A stretch of 64,000 nt of DNA from Anaeramoeba flamelloides (Eukaryota; Metamonada; Anaeramoebidae). Made by a program: the position numbers and the translations under genes. This document shows positions 12,564 through 25,509 of this stretch, piece after piece. The DNA is taken from contig JANTQA010000016.1 of the NCBI GenBank assembly GCA_027625915.1, positions 3,167,001 to 3,231,000 of the forward strand. Direction: 5' to 3'. The notes under the pieces were generated by a model that worked only from the letters and a program-made list of their open reading frames with translations, made no database searches and had not been told where the DNA came from. Positions within the stretch are counted from its first letter, which is position 1, and every line of letters begins with the position of its first letter.

Positions 12564-15500
12564 GACTATTAAATAATAATTAGATGAAAAAAATGAAAAA
12601 ATTGATTCTTTGTTTCGAAACTAGCTTGTGAAAAGGAAATTGGTATTTTTAGATAATGTTGTTATTCTTACTCCTCGGGAAATCTCAGAATTAAACTACT
12701 ATTATTTTCCAATGAAAAAATACAAATTTTTAGTTAACATTCCAAAATATTTTTCTAGTTTGTAAGTTGAAGTAAAAAAATCCAAAGATCTTTCCGACAT
12801 CTCGTTTAGAAATGATATTTTTAGACAAGAAATTAAAATTCCTTAGTTAACTCTAAGACAAAATTTTTACTATGTTAATTTGATGGTAGCAGTAATAATT
12901 GTTATTCATTTTGGAAATTGAAATAAAAATTATCATTTATTAATTGGGAAATAACAGTTTTATATTTTAAGGGAAGAGGAACAATAATCAAAAAGTAAAT
13001 CTTTTTGATTCTTTTCTTTTTTTTTTACAATTTAGATTTCATTATTTTGGGACCAAGAGGAAATACTTGTCCTCAAACAGTGATTTGCTATATTTACTTG
13101 GATTTGTTATCAAGTGAAAAACATCTCAAAAATTATAATTGTTTGAAAACACTTTAGGAAAGAAGAAGATTTTTTCAAAGAAAATAAAAAACAGAAAAAG
13201 TGTTTTGATCTGTATATGAACGGCGGAAGGGTTCATTAAAATAATAAAGATTCCACACGAAAACTGTACAATTTCAGTTTTTCGTCAAATTTGGGTACCT
13301 TTGAAAATGAAATATACCAAAATTTTTGTACTTAATTTCGATAAAAAAAATCAAAAAATTGTTACATTAAACTCAAAAAAATTATGAAATAAAATTGAAC
13401 TCCTCTTTGTTAATTTAGATTTAAAAGACAACCTTTCAAACATAGATATATAAATAAAAACTACTCAGAAACGCAAATAAGAGGGTCTCTGAAAAATAAT
13501 CCCCTTAAAACTCTAAATAAAACTAAATAAATAAAATAAATAAAAAAATGAAAATGAAAAATACTATTTTTTAAAAATGATTATTTTTTGGAATCCTAAA
13601 AGTTTACAAAAAAAATAATTCTTCAGCCAAAAAGCCATAAAAAAAAATTTCAGATTAAAAAAAAAACTTTCAAAAAAATTGAGAATGGTATCTTTGATTT
13701 TGAAAATGGTTTGTGACTCATAAATTATTTTTTAGATCAGAATATAAAATAATCAATAATAAAAGAAAATAAATTTGTAATATTTTTTAAAAAAAAAATG
13801 GATTTCGAACTTGATTTATGTTAGAAAAAAATTGATCAGAATAATAAATTTTGGAATATTTTGATAATGGTGGTAATAGTGTTTGTGTTTTTTAGATTGT
13901 GTTTTTTTTTTCTTTTTTTTGACGAAACAAATATCTTATATACTTTATTTTTCCAAAAAAAAAAAATATAGAAAAATTGAAAAAATGAATGTTTAAAGTG
14001 TAGTTTTTTAAGAATAAACTGAAAATTGGATACAAATTTTTTTTGTCTTCTTTTTTTTCTTCTTGAATTTTTATTTTTATTTTTACCACATGGGCGTTTC
14101 TTACAGTGCTTATGTGTTATTCAATTCAACAATGTAATATATTATCATATAATTGAATGTTTTTTTCAATATCTTGATAAGTCATGAATTCATTAAAATA
14201 CTTCTTATTTATCATTGTCACGTTCCTCAAGATCCTATTTGAATAACAATAATGAATTTTTTTTCAGAATTATGAACTTTATTATACTGTCTTTGTTAAA
14301 AAAAAAATAAATTGGGTTCCTGGTTTTCTTTCAAAAGTTCAATTTATATTGTATTTTATAAAGATAAAAATCTTACCTATTCCGATAAATGATAAATAAT
14401 GTTAAACTTTGAATTTTATTTAACCCCTTCTTCTCTGAAATATAAACCCAACTAGTTTATTTTAAAAGATTAATTCTTCGAGATATTGTAAAAATTTTCA
14501 TTGTAATATTCAATTTGTCGTATTTGAAAATTCCTTTGGTGAAAATTCTTTTTCAAAACCAACTTCTTCGGAGGTAAGTTATTGTAATTTAAAGTTTCTC
14601 CAATATTTGTGGATTTTTTTTCTTCACTTATGTTGAAAATTCATTTCCACTACTTTCTTTACATGTTGTTGATGATGTGCCAACTTTAACATTGTTTTTA
14701 TTAAAGTCAATTCCACTTTTTAGATACATACATTCAATGAAATTTAAGTCACAAAAAAATCGTAAATTAAAGAACAAAATCAGAATTCTACTGTTTTTAA
14801 AATAATGGTGGCCAAACAATTTCATCCGTGTTTCAAAATAAAAATGTTTTTTTTTTTTTTTTGATATAGAATACCTTTACCTGAACCAATCAAAAAAGTT
14901 GACAATAAAACATCAGTCAATATGGTATTGGTATCTTAAAGTTCTGTTATTTTCTTCTTATCTTTTTTTTTATTTGATGATTTTTCTTTAATCACTCCTT
15001 TCTCTAAATTAATAAATAAATAAAGATCTATTATTTAAAAAAAATCAAAAAAAGAAAGGATCATATCAAATTTTTCTCATAAAAAGTGATTAATTATTTG
15101 ATAGCAAAATTTATCATAAAAAATTTATATAAAATTTTCTAAAATATCAAAAATTACGAAAATGTTTAACAATTTATATGAATAATTTAAAATATACTCC
15201 AAATTTAATAAAGTTTACCTTCAAAATTGATTTGAGCTTAGGTATCCTAGGGAGTAATGAATTGGATATTTCATTGAACAAGAAGAAAAGAAAAAACACA
15301 GATTTTATTTGGAAACACTGGAATTATTGTCTTTGGGCACAAATTATTTTGATCGCTGTAGAAAATAAAATGAACATTTTTTACTTTTGGATTCTTCAAA
15401 AATTAGTAAAAGACAGAAAAACTTGCTATAAGTTAATCAACAAATTTTTTCTTCCCATCTATTTCTTGGTGTTCAGAAGAAAATAGTTTTAAATCTTTTA

Positions 15501-15739
15501 TCCGTTAAATTTTTTTTTCAAAGAAAATATTTTACAGCTTATTTTTCCGACCTTATTTATTAACCAATGTGTATTATGTTGAAAATCAAATTCAAAAAAT
15601 AAAAAAATCATAGAAACAAGACAGGGAGGAGTTTTACAATTTGGATTTAAAAGAATAAAATAAATGGAAAATGTAGTTGGTTTCATTTTTTCAATTTTTC
15701 TTATCTTCGAAAAAAAAAAACGAATAATTTTAATTTTCA
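12564..15739. other. Intergenic region between divergent CK2 beta and Psf1
   Basis: No gene supported. AT-rich, low-complexity runs. A 102-codon frame at 15178-15486 begins with ATG but has no recognisable domain and ordinary AT-rich composition. Both promoters must lie here but no motif stands out. Confidence 0.5.
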
Positions 15740-16321
15740 ATGGACAAAAGTGGAGTTCAGTTAGTCAAAGAATTAGTAGAAACGTCATACATATTGCCAA
15801 ATTATAATACACATTTGATTGAAAAAGTTGAGCAAGCCGTTGATAAAAGCAAAAAAGAGTTGGATTTAATTATTGAGGAAGAAGATCCAAAGTCACCACA
15901 AATCTCAAGCGCGCTTCTGTACCATCACTTTGCCATGAGAAGAAACAAAAGGTATTTATGTGTCTACCACAACGAAAGAATGAACACTTTAAAAAGGCTA
16001 CGGTGGCAACACGGATCAACCTTGCCGTCGGAGATCTCCGAAAACTGTTCAAATAATGAGCAAAACTTTTTTAAAAATTACTCACAATTATTGACAGGAT
16101 ACATGATGAACATCGAGTTGGACTTACATGGCTACTTCACCCCTCCAACAGTAAATGATCTTTTTATTGAAGTCAGGGTTTTAACAGATATTGGCGATAT
16201 TTACACAAACGGCGAAAGGGATATAGTAAATTTAAAAAAAGGTACAACTCATTTTTTAAAAAGAGTTGATGTTGAACAATATATTAAAAATGGTCAACTT
16301 GAACATATAACCAATAATTAA
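15740..16321 (+). CDS. GINS1: GINS complex subunit Psf1, 193 aa, single exon
   Basis: Psf1 is one of four GINS subunits; GINS joins Cdc45 and Mcm2-7 to form the replicative CMG helicase. The N-terminal helical A domain carries the family hallmark around residues 55-95 (YHHFAMRRNKRYLCVYHNER, then LKRLRWQHGSTLP). This aligns with human RHCSLLRNRRCTVAYLYDR and IRALRWEYGSILP. The small B domain follows at about 140-190 (LFIEVRVLTDIGDI, then LKKGTTHFLKR, ending GQLEHI). Length is that of the family (about 196). The start is the first ATG, in a purine-rich context after an A-rich leader. An AATAAA-like signal overlaps the stop. TMEM161-like begins 314 nt downstream on the same strand. Confidence 0.95.
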   Translation: MDKSGVQLVKELVETSYILPNYNTHLIEKVEQAVDKSKKELDLIIEEEDPKSPQISSALLYHHFAMRRNKRYLCVYHNERMNTLKRLRWQHGSTLPSEISENCSNNEQNFFKNYSQLLTGYMMNIELDLHGYFTPPTVNDLFIEVRVLTDIGDIYTNGERDIVNLKKGTTHFLKRVDVEQYIKNGQLEHITNN

Positions 16322-16635
16322 TAAAAATTGCTTTACAAATAAATAAAAATCGTTTTTTTTTTTTTTTTTGTTTTCTGTGTTCTGTTTTTTGTTTTCTTTT
16401 TTTATTTTTGATATTTTTGTTTGTTTTTGTATTTTGTTTTGGTTTTTTTTTATCAACAACTGAAGATTCAAATAAAACAAATCACTAAAAAGAATGTTTT
16501 TAGATGTAGTTTGTTCTTGGAAATCTTTCTTTGTACATGAAATGGGTAAGTTTGTCGGAATTATTTTTTTGAGTTTTCTTTTTTCATTTTTTTTTACTTT
16601 TTACCTTTTCTCTTTTTTTTTTTTTAAGACTACCT
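16322..16635 (+). other. Short intergenic spacer with probable 5' UTR intron of the TMEM161-like gene
   Basis: A poly-T tract and T-rich Psf1 3' UTR come first. A consensus donor (GGTAAG) at 16546 and a polypyrimidine tract ending TTTTAAG at 16628 could bound an 83-nt intron 7 nt before the TMEM161-like ATG. The ATG at 16494 upstream would be out of frame with that start. Confidence 0.4.
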
Positions 16636-19600
16636 ATGGAGATCAAGGTTACACACCAGATCCTAACTTTACTTGCAATTTTCTTTGGACTTCTCTCGAT
16701 TCAATCAAAGTTCTCTTTATTAATCCTTCATATTCGAAATCTTTCTTTTTTACTTCCACCAAGAGTCTCAGATTTTGATAATGCACAAACAGGCCAAAAT
16801 AAGTAATTATCTTTCTTTCTTTTTTACTTTCCGACTTTCCTTTTTGTTCACAGACACAAGTCAGCAGTTACACACTGAACTATTTTTAAAACCTCTTGAA
16901 ATAAGAAGTTTTTTTTGTTTTAATATTCACAGACATTAGAATGTATGAGAATAAACTTTCCTGTCAAAAGCCATAAGCAAAATTTTGAGACTCTTGCATT
17001 CTTCCAAATTCAATTAAATTGCAATTTTTATTTGTTAAAAGGAGTTTGTGAGTTTCTTGTCAACACAAGTTTTGCTTGTGGCCTTGTAATTTAAAAAAAA
17101 CGTAATTTTCTGAATGATGAAAAAACCGTTTGTTGTTTAATGAAAAATCCAAGGCTTTTTTTTCTTTTTAATTAACAACCTTTTGAAAAGAGAATGGAAA
17201 TTTTCTTTTTCAAAACAAATGAATTCATGACTTGCACCTCTTTTGACTTGCACCTCTTTTTTTTGTTTTTTTTTCTTTTCTTTTCCTTTCTTTTCATTTC
17301 CCTTGAAATAAAGCTTGTATGTGTTTTGAAATAATTACCGAATAAATTAAAGTCAACCTTTCTTTTCATTCATTTTTGCAATTGATTTTTCATTTGAATT
17401 AACTTTTCTATAATCAAAATTTTATTGGTTGATTTTTTTCAAATGTAAAAAGAATGCTTTTGTGATCGTCTAGAAAACAAACAAAACCCTCATTAAAAAG
17501 AACCAAACTTAACTATCTACAAATACTATCAACACAATCACATTTTTTTCATCCTTTGTTCTTAATTTCAATTTCACTCTCTTACAGAAATAAAAAAACA
17601 CGAAAAAATTAACAAAACTTCATTTGCTTTTATTTTTTTTTTTTTATTTTTTTTTTCTTTTATTTCAATTCTTTTTCATTATTTTCTTTTAGGAAAAAGG
17701 AAATACCCGTTCGAAGCGGAACAATTACATACAAAGTATTATCTGAATTAAACTTGTTTGAAAATTTACAAGACCTTTCACTTAATGAGTCTGTCATTTT
17801 AATTGCCACTGCAGTCTATAGCCTTGTCAACATCAAATTTAAAATTAGTTCGATTGTTGTCAATTTTGGATTAATTTTTGTTTTTGTAAACATTATTTAT
17901 ACATACGCACGTGCCTTTCAACAAAACCTTGCTGACAGAACGACTAATAAAAAGATGGCTATCTTTATTTTTGTTTGTGGGTTTTTCTTGTCTTTAGCTT
18001 TCTTTCAATTTGGTTGGTTTTTTAATATTAACCTGAAAAAAGCATTTTTTGTTTTGTTTGACACAAATAACATTGAAAATATGGGCAAAGAAACAATGCT
18101 GACAACTTGGATCATTTTTTTAATATCCTTTCATTTACTTTTGGCATTAATTTCAACAATCACGCTTTATTCCTGTTTTGAACTCTCTGACATCCAAAGA
18201 AAATTAACTTCAAACTCCAAAACCAACATTTTTCTCAAAATTTGCATTTATTTAAAATACTGGATACCAATTGTTGTGATCTTTCTCTTTTCAGATACCT
18301 CACGCCTTTGGTTTTTAAAAAATATTAATAAAATTTCGAATTTGAAAATCAATGATGCTGATGAACTCACTTCTCAATCATTTGATTATGATCCAGACGA
18401 TGTGTTATTTGAAGAGGAATTGAAAGATAATGAATACACCAATACAAATAGCTGGCAATATAAATTTAAAAATAAGATTGAAGTGTATGTTTTTTTTTTT
18501 TTTTTTTTCTTTTTCTTTTTCTTTTAAAAATGGAAGGTTTAAGGTAGCAAAACTAAACCCCAATTTAAAAATTATCGCATACAAAAATTTAATTTTGGTA
18601 AAAAAAAAAAATAGAATTATTATATTCAGGAAATACTAAATTACAATCTACTTGCTTAATGAATTATTAAAAATTATTTTACCATCATTTAGATTTATCT
18701 AAAAATAAATAAAAATGATAATCATAAAAAATTGTCGAATCAAATTTTGGAGTTACGATCTTGAAAAAATTTTTTTCTAAAAAAAATTAAGCATTTGCTA
18801 ATTTTTCACCCTTTTAAATAACTTCACTCAGAATAAAGATTATTGGTTAATAAGAGATCTTTGATCAAAAAATTAATTTTTAAAGATATTTTTCAATTTA
18901 AGTTGAAAAATTCAAATTTTTTAAAGTTCTATAAATATTTTTTTCAAATTTAATAATAAAAAATTTGATAAAATCTTTTTTTTCACAGTTAAGTGGTTAT
19001 TTTATATATCTTTCGAACGTATTTTAAATTTAATAAGTATCACAAAATTGGGGAATCAATTATTTGGAATATTTAAAGAATTATTTTTTTATTTAAATTG
19101 AATAAATTAATTTTTTTTTGATTTTCCGTTAGGCTTTTTTTAATTTTTGTAATAAACAGAAAATTTGAGAAATTTTATGTTTATTTCCAAAAAGTAAAAA
19201 AAACCGCCGTTAGCTTTTCCAAAATTTAAAAGAATTGAGTAAAATCAAAGATTTTACTCTATTCTTTTGAATTCTGGAAAAGCTAGGCACTCTACGGACA
19301 CTTTCATTAGGTTTTCCAGAATTCAAAAGAATGGGGTTAAATCAAAGATTTTACTCAATTCTTTTAAATTATGGAAAAGCTAGGCACTCTACGGACACTT
19401 CCGTTCGGTTTTTTTTTAATTTTCTGTTTATTTGGATCAACAATAGATTTTCGTTGGGTTTTTTTGAGTTTTCTATTTATTTGTGAAAATCAATAGATTT
19501 TCGTTAGGTTTTTTTTACTTTAGAAATAAAATAGAAAACCTCAAAAAAACCTAGAACACTTAACAGATAAAACAGAAAACCCCAAGAAAAGCGTCGTTAG

Positions 19601-22600
19601 GTTTTTTTTAATTTCAAAAATTAAAAAAAACTGTCGTTAACTTTTCCATAATTCAAAAGAATTGAGTAAAATCTTAGATTTTTCTCTATTCTTTTGAATT
19701 ATGGAAAAGCCAGGGAACATAAAATTTATCATTGGGAATTTTTTTTTCTTTATTTCGGTTTTATTAGAAGAGTATAATATTTTCAAAACTATTAGTTCTT
19801 ATCTATCAAAGTAAATTTCTCCAAGTTGAATTAAATGAAAATCCATCCCTCAGTTTATTTGTAATTTTTTACCCTAAAAAAACATACCTTTTTTCTCGAT
19901 GGGGAACTTTTAAAAAAGGCACTACTAATAACAACAATAAATACAATAACATCAAGAATTTGAAGTTCTGAAATGTTGATTATATTTTGAATAAACAGAC
20001 TTTATTACTAATGTTGAAACCTTAATTAAAGTATTATTTTTGTCTAATTGAAAATTTTCAATTTTATTTTTTCATATTGGTCGTGGGTACAACAAAAAAA
20101 GTATTATGAATTTTTTTGAAATTTTATTAAGAAATATTCATGGATCAAAAGTTGGATACCATCAATTAAATTTTTTTTGTCAATATAAATTATTGAAAAT
20201 TGTATTCCACCGATCGCGTTTGTTCCATTATTTTTTTAAAAAATAAATTTGGGTAATTGAAATAGACTGTACATTAAAAATTAAAAAAAAGGGATTTATT
20301 TGCCACAACAATTATTTATTTGGTTTTTAATTTATATAATTCAAAATTGTATAAATTAGAATTCAAGGAATTTAAGGCAACACATATCAAATTAAAATTC
20401 TTTTTGGGTTCTTTAAATGCTATCAAAATTCTTCTACCCATTCATTTTTTTTTTTCTTTTTTTTTTCCATTTACTTAAAGTGATATCCTAGAAAATAAAA
20501 TCTATTGAGTTTATCTCATTTTAATTTTTAGAAACTAATTTTAAATAGAATTTCAGATTATAAATTTTATTTTTAAATAAAAGTTCCGATTCTAAATATA
20601 AAACTTTAATAGAATGAAAAAGAAAACAAAATGAAATGAAGAAATCTTCTATGATTATAAAAGTCAAATACAAATAAACAAAAAAAAAATATTTCCGTAA
20701 AGATTTGAATTTGAATAAAAATTATAATTTTTCTGTTTTATTGACAAATTTGAAAGAACAAAATTTATTTTACAAATTTTATACCAAAATATTTCGTAAA
20801 TACATATAATCGTATAGCATTAAGATTTATTTTGCATTTTTTGCTAAATTTTAAAGAGAAATTTTGAAAATTAAATTTTAATTTTTTTCACAAAATTTAA
20901 TAAATATGTTTAAGTAATAATACTTTGAAAAAATAATAATAACCTGAGAATTCCCAATATTTGATTTGTCAAAAAACATATATTAAACAATAATTTTGGA
21001 TCATTAAATTCTTTTTTTTTTCAAAAGTGAAAATTTTGATTTTAATAATTAATACTTCTGTAGTCTACAAAATAACTAAAATTTCAATTTTTTTTTTTAT
21101 TTCAAGGATTCATTTTTAAACTTTTTGGACTTTTTTTTGTTCAATATTTTGGGAAAAAACAATATATGTACTGAAAGGTTGAATTTTAAATTTATTTTTT
21201 TTTATAAAGTTAATCATTTTTTTTTCAAAGATCCAAGACTTTTATCTCTGAATTTAAATCAAATCTTCATAATATTCTCAAAATAAATAATTGGATTAAT
21301 TTTCATTGTAGAATTAAAGAATTATTTTTGGCTAAAAAATGTATTTTATCAAAGTATTAAAAAGGGATATTTTATCTCTATTAAAAATCTTATTAGAAAA
21401 TCAATTGAATTTGAAATCACAGAAACCCATAATCTTCTATTTTGCGATAATTACAAAGTTTATCATTTCGAATACACCTTATAAAACCAATTTAGAATTT
21501 GTAAACCACCAAAGTGACTTAATTGACTTTTTAAAAACAAAAATCAAAAAGTTCTCAAAATTTGATATTCAGTGATTTCTGTGATTTGTTTTTTCAAAAA
21601 GAAATGAAAATATAACTAATTCTTTTTAGCTTTTATAATAAAAATCTTATGGATATTTTTTTTTTATTTTAAACTTTGATTTGTCAATGTAAGCCAACTT
21701 GGGAAAAGTACTTCAATTTTTTATTTTTTTTTTTATTGACTTCTAAACATTTTTAAATATCCAAAGTTTAGTAGATCTTCCTGCCTTTTCCAATTTAGTG
21801 TTCTGGATTCAAGTCAATTTATGAAGGGGGTTTGTTGAATTTTCTCTGAAAAGTGAATTAAAACTTGTACTACAATTCATTTTGATTTTAACATGTAGAA
21901 TCTTATCATTTGAAAAGAGATCAAAAAAAAAAAAAAATTCTATACCTTTCACATTTTGTCATTTTATTTTTTAAGACCTGGGAAATCTTCTACTTTGAAT
22001 TTATCATTTTTTTTTTTTTTTTTTTTTTACACTCAAGTTCTTTTGGGAAAACTAACAGAGATTTGGTATCTTTTATTTTACGTGGTAAACCCTCGTCCAA
22101 AGATAGAGCCCATTAAAACAATTTGTCAATGTGATTCAATTTAAAGTTTATTATTGAAATGATATTATTGAGAACCAATTTAAACTTTACTATTGAAAAA
22201 AACAGTTTCTAAAATGGAAAAACGTACATATTTTAAATTTATTTTTTGCAAAATTAAAATCAAGTTAGCTCAAATATATTTACCTAAAGCTGATTCTTTG
22301 AATTCGTTTTGGTTATGATTGGGACTTTTCTTTTAATATCAATCTGCAAATAGTAATAAAAAATATTTAATAATAAAATTTTGTACAAAAAAAATGTAAT
22401 GGAAAGATTTGTTTTGAAATATCAATAAGGCTAAGATATATAAAGGGTATTAAAATTTCAACATAGTAAAAGTCTAAATAAATAAAAATTATATTAAAAA
22501 AAAAAATAGAAATTACAAAAAAAAATTGTAATGTATTGAAAAAAAAAAAGTTGACAAAAATGATACCAGAAACAGAAAACTAATATTTGATTGATACTGA

Positions 22601-23557
22601 TATTCATAAAATATCGTCTTATTTAGAAACTGGTTATAATATAATTTCTGAAGGTTTTCATATGATATTAATCACAGCTGAAAAATATGAATTTTGAAAA
22701 AAAAAAAATAAATTAAATTGGAGTCAAAAATTCAAAAAAAGGTATAAATAAATTTAAATCAATCTTTAATATTCATAAAATAAAAAATAAAATAAATATT
22801 ATCTAACAAACTCGTCGGGATTGGTGAATTGATTCTTTTATTGTTTTTTTTTATATTTTTTTTTATATTTTTTTTTATTTATTTTTTTACCTATTATCTT
22901 ATTTTTATTGTTTATTATATTTCTATTTTAAATATTATTTAATTTTCTTTTTTTTTTTTTAATAGAATGACTGAAAAGGATTATTATATCATAATTTGTA
23001 TTTTTGTTTGGTTATTAGTTGTGATCAAATTCGTTTTAATAAGACCACAACTCCAAAAGCATTTAGACAGATCACAAATAATTGTAAGAGATTATTTATA
23101 TAATCCTTCAGATGACAATAGAAGACGTGTAGTAAGAAGGGTTTCTCATATCTTAAGAAAATTGAATAGGACAATTATTGAGTTTACAACACCAAATTTT
23201 ATCTTGGTGATAATTGTAACTCTTTTCCAACTTAATTACACCCCAAAAAGCCTCTCAGAACCCGCTCCAAAATCAAAACCAAAATCAAATATTTTTAATT
23301 CAATAACTCTACATAATTTCCTTCATCCTTATTTTACAAGACATACATTGGCAACCTTATTAATATGGATTTGTTACTCCGTTTTAATTGGAAATCTTAT
23401 TGGATTTCTTATTTTGAAAAGACATGAATGGGTTATAAAAAGTAGAAGAAAAACTGTTCAAGATAGACTTAAACAACAAGCTAAACAACAGATGGAGACT
23501 CAAAGAAAAAAACAATCAAAAAAGAGTAAAAAATCAAAAAAGAAATCAAAGAAATAA
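16636..23557 (+). CDS. TMEM161: TMEM161-like multi-pass membrane protein, 516 aa, three exons
   Basis: Exon 1 is 16636-16802, exon 2 is 17693-18484, exon 3 is 22966-23557. Introns are 890 nt (GTAATT...TTTTAG, phase 2) and 4481 nt (GTATGT...TAATAG, phase 2). The frame is kept across both (GQNKKKEIPVRS, then NKIEVMTEKDYY). Exon 1 opens with a hydrophobic segment (LTLLAIFFGLLS), then RNLSFLLPPR, like human TMEM161 RWLLCNGSL. Exon 2 has about four to five membrane segments. Exon 3 has three. Its LHNFLHPYFTRHTLATLL aligns with human LKNIFTPLLFRGLLSFLT, and FVLIRPQLQKHL with LAMMRSHLQAYL. The tail is Lys-rich. Assignment rests on recall of the family, not a search. Exon 3 could be mistaken for a separate 196-aa gene, but the splice phase and alignment argue for one gene. 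Function of the family is poorly known. Confidence 0.8.
19130..19720. repeat. Cluster of palindromic repeats, including two tandem 97-nt units
   Basis: Units at 19214-19310 and 19311-19407 each consist of a ~70-nt palindrome (CCAGAATTCAAAAGAATTGA ... and its reverse complement, loop about AAA) followed by GGCACTCTACGGACACTT. A third palindrome is at about 19637-19711. A second type (GTTAGGTTTTTTTTAATTTT with CCAAAAAGTAAAAAAAACC) flanks them at 19131-19206 and near 19440-19630. Both types recur at 3510-3790, and the first weakly at 60395-60457. Confidence 0.8.
20800..21120. repeat. Dispersed repeat family H, copy 2
   Basis: Partner of 8975-9310: GAAATTTTGAAAATTAAATT, GAAAATTTTGATTTTAATAA and CTACAAAATAACTAAAATTT in the same order. 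Lies in the large TMEM161-like intron. Confidence 0.45.
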
Positions 23558-24884
23558 TTGGGTTTTTTTTTTTTTTTTTTTTTTTTTAACTCTTTAGGTA
23601 TCTATTTTGATTTTTTATTTTTCTTACACATCTATATTTTTCCTTCTCCCTCTTTTTTTTTTTATTAAAGAAACATATTTATTATAGCTTCATTAATAAT
23701 TGTTTTTCAAAAATTAAAAAAATTTTCTAGTTTAATCAAAAAAAAATCTAAATAAAGAATTTATATAGTTTTTTTATATAAAATTAATAAATAGATAAAC
23801 ATTTGATTTTATTTAATTTTTTAATATTTTTTACAGAAATGTTTGTATTGTTTTCAAGTATGTAAAAGAGTAAATTTTTTAATTTTCAAAATTTTAAAAA
23901 GATCTAGAATTTTTTTTTTTTTTTGATTAGTATTTTGAATTGAGATTTGAAAAAGTTATTAGATTGAATAAAGCACACTTCATTAGATAATGGTTCTAAT
24001 ATCACCAAACAAATTTCAATAATATGATGCTATAAAAAAAAAGAAAAGAAACAACAATTTTTAATATGAAATATTACAAAAATATGAAAAGTTAAATTGA
24101 GAAACAAATAAATAACTTTTTAAATATAAATAGGAGATTAATCACTATGAAAATTTTTACAATACTGTTTTAAAGTAGAGATTTTTCTTTGATTAATTAA
24201 TTTCTTGAAAAATTATAGATTAGCCCCATTTCACTCATAGATGCCTCAGCATAAAATGAAAAATTCAATTTTTTTTTCATAAGAATAAACAAACAAACGA
24301 TTGCTTAGAAATGAGAGATATTTTAAACTTTGGATGAGAGTTGGTAATTATAAACGAAATATCTGAATCAACAATAAATTTCGAAAAAATCAAAATATTA
24401 AAAAAATTTTTGGTTCTTTCATTGGAATGTCTTTGTGCAAAATTTCTCAATTGTTTTGAAATTTTAAATTGTTGACAGAAAAATTTTTTTAATCGTAAAT
24501 AAATTGCTTTTAAAATAAGTTATAAAGTCTGTGTTTTCTTAATGTTAATTTGGAGTTTCAAACAATTTTTTTTCATCAAATTTAAATTTTTTTTAAAAAA
24601 AAAAAGAAAAATAAAATTTTTTAAAAATTACAATACAAAAAAAAATGACCAAATTCAAAAAAAAAAAAATTACAAAATGAGAAAAAATGATCTGATTTAA
24701 AAATATAAAATTTATGATGAGAAGTTCACAAATTAAAGGAAGTGAGTATTATCTATTTGTAAAAATAAACTAACCCCTTTGACTAAAATAAAGTCAAGTT
24801 GTGAGAAAAATGAAAAAAAAACAAGGAATGAAAATAAGAACAAACATCATCATTAATTGTTAATATTAGGAATATTAAAACAAA

Positions 24885-25150
24885 TTCTTTTTATAAATAA
24901 CCAAATTTTTTATTAACTTATTGAATAAACTAACATAAATTCCATTAAAGTAAGGTTATCACTGAATACTTTTGTAATCGTTTCATAGCCTATTTAGATC
25001 AACTTTTTTTGAAAAACAATTGAGTTTTTATAGAGGTTTGCTATGAATTTGGAAAATAATGTCATTATTGATGATTTTGTTTGATTGAAGATGGTTTTAT
25101 TAACAAGTTTAATTTTATTACTCATCATTCTAAGAAGTGGTGAGTTATAA
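24885..25150. repeat. Dispersed repeat family B, copy 1
   Basis: One of three copies (others 59062-59345 and 60655-60930), all in the same orientation. Shared blocks: ATAAATAACCAA, CCATTAAAGTAAGGT, GATCAACTTTTTTTGAAAAA, CAATTGAGTTTTTATAGAGG, and CATCATTCTAAGAAGTG. Non-coding. Confidence 0.7.
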
Positions 25151-25509
25151 TTTTAAAAATTTGATTCAAAAAAAAAAAAGAAAAGAAAATTATACATTTA
25201 ATTCCTACTTTTAACAATTAATAATGATTCCTGGTATTATTTTTCTGTATATTTTTTAAAAATATTTTATTAAAGTGGAACTTTTTTAGGTCAAATTTTA
25301 TCAATTTATAATAATTATACTAAAATTGATATATCTAATTTATTGAATACTATTTTTTTAGCACTTTCAAGACAGATGAATGACTAACAATGCCACACTT
25401 TAAATTAAATTTGGTAATAATTTTAATTTTGATAAATATGAAAATCAGTTTATTGAGAATATCTATTTTTTTATTAGAATTATTTATTTTAATTCATTTT
25501 ATTTGTTGG

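Larger units (their letters stand above)
18485..22965 (+). other. Large intron 2 of the TMEM161-like gene (4481 nt)
   Basis: Donor GTATGT at 18485, acceptor TTAATAG ending 22965. It carries the cluster of palindromic 97-nt units (19130-19720) and a family H repeat copy (20800-21120). Small frames at 21339-21575 and 21910-22144 are unrecognised and look like chance. Confidence 0.7.

Noticed and set aside
15178-15486. 102-codon frame upstream of Psf1
   Set aside because: ATG start but ordinary AT-rich composition, no domain, no splice context. Likely chance.
19767-19972. Open stretch after a TTATTAG acceptor in the TMEM161-like intron, considered as an extra exon
   Set aside because: The direct join from exon 2 to 22966 already restores the family alignment without it, and the stretch runs into a stop.
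22967-23557. Separate small three-helix membrane protein
   Set aside because: Splice phase, acceptor site and similarity to the TMEM161 C-terminus fit better as exon 3 of the upstream gene.
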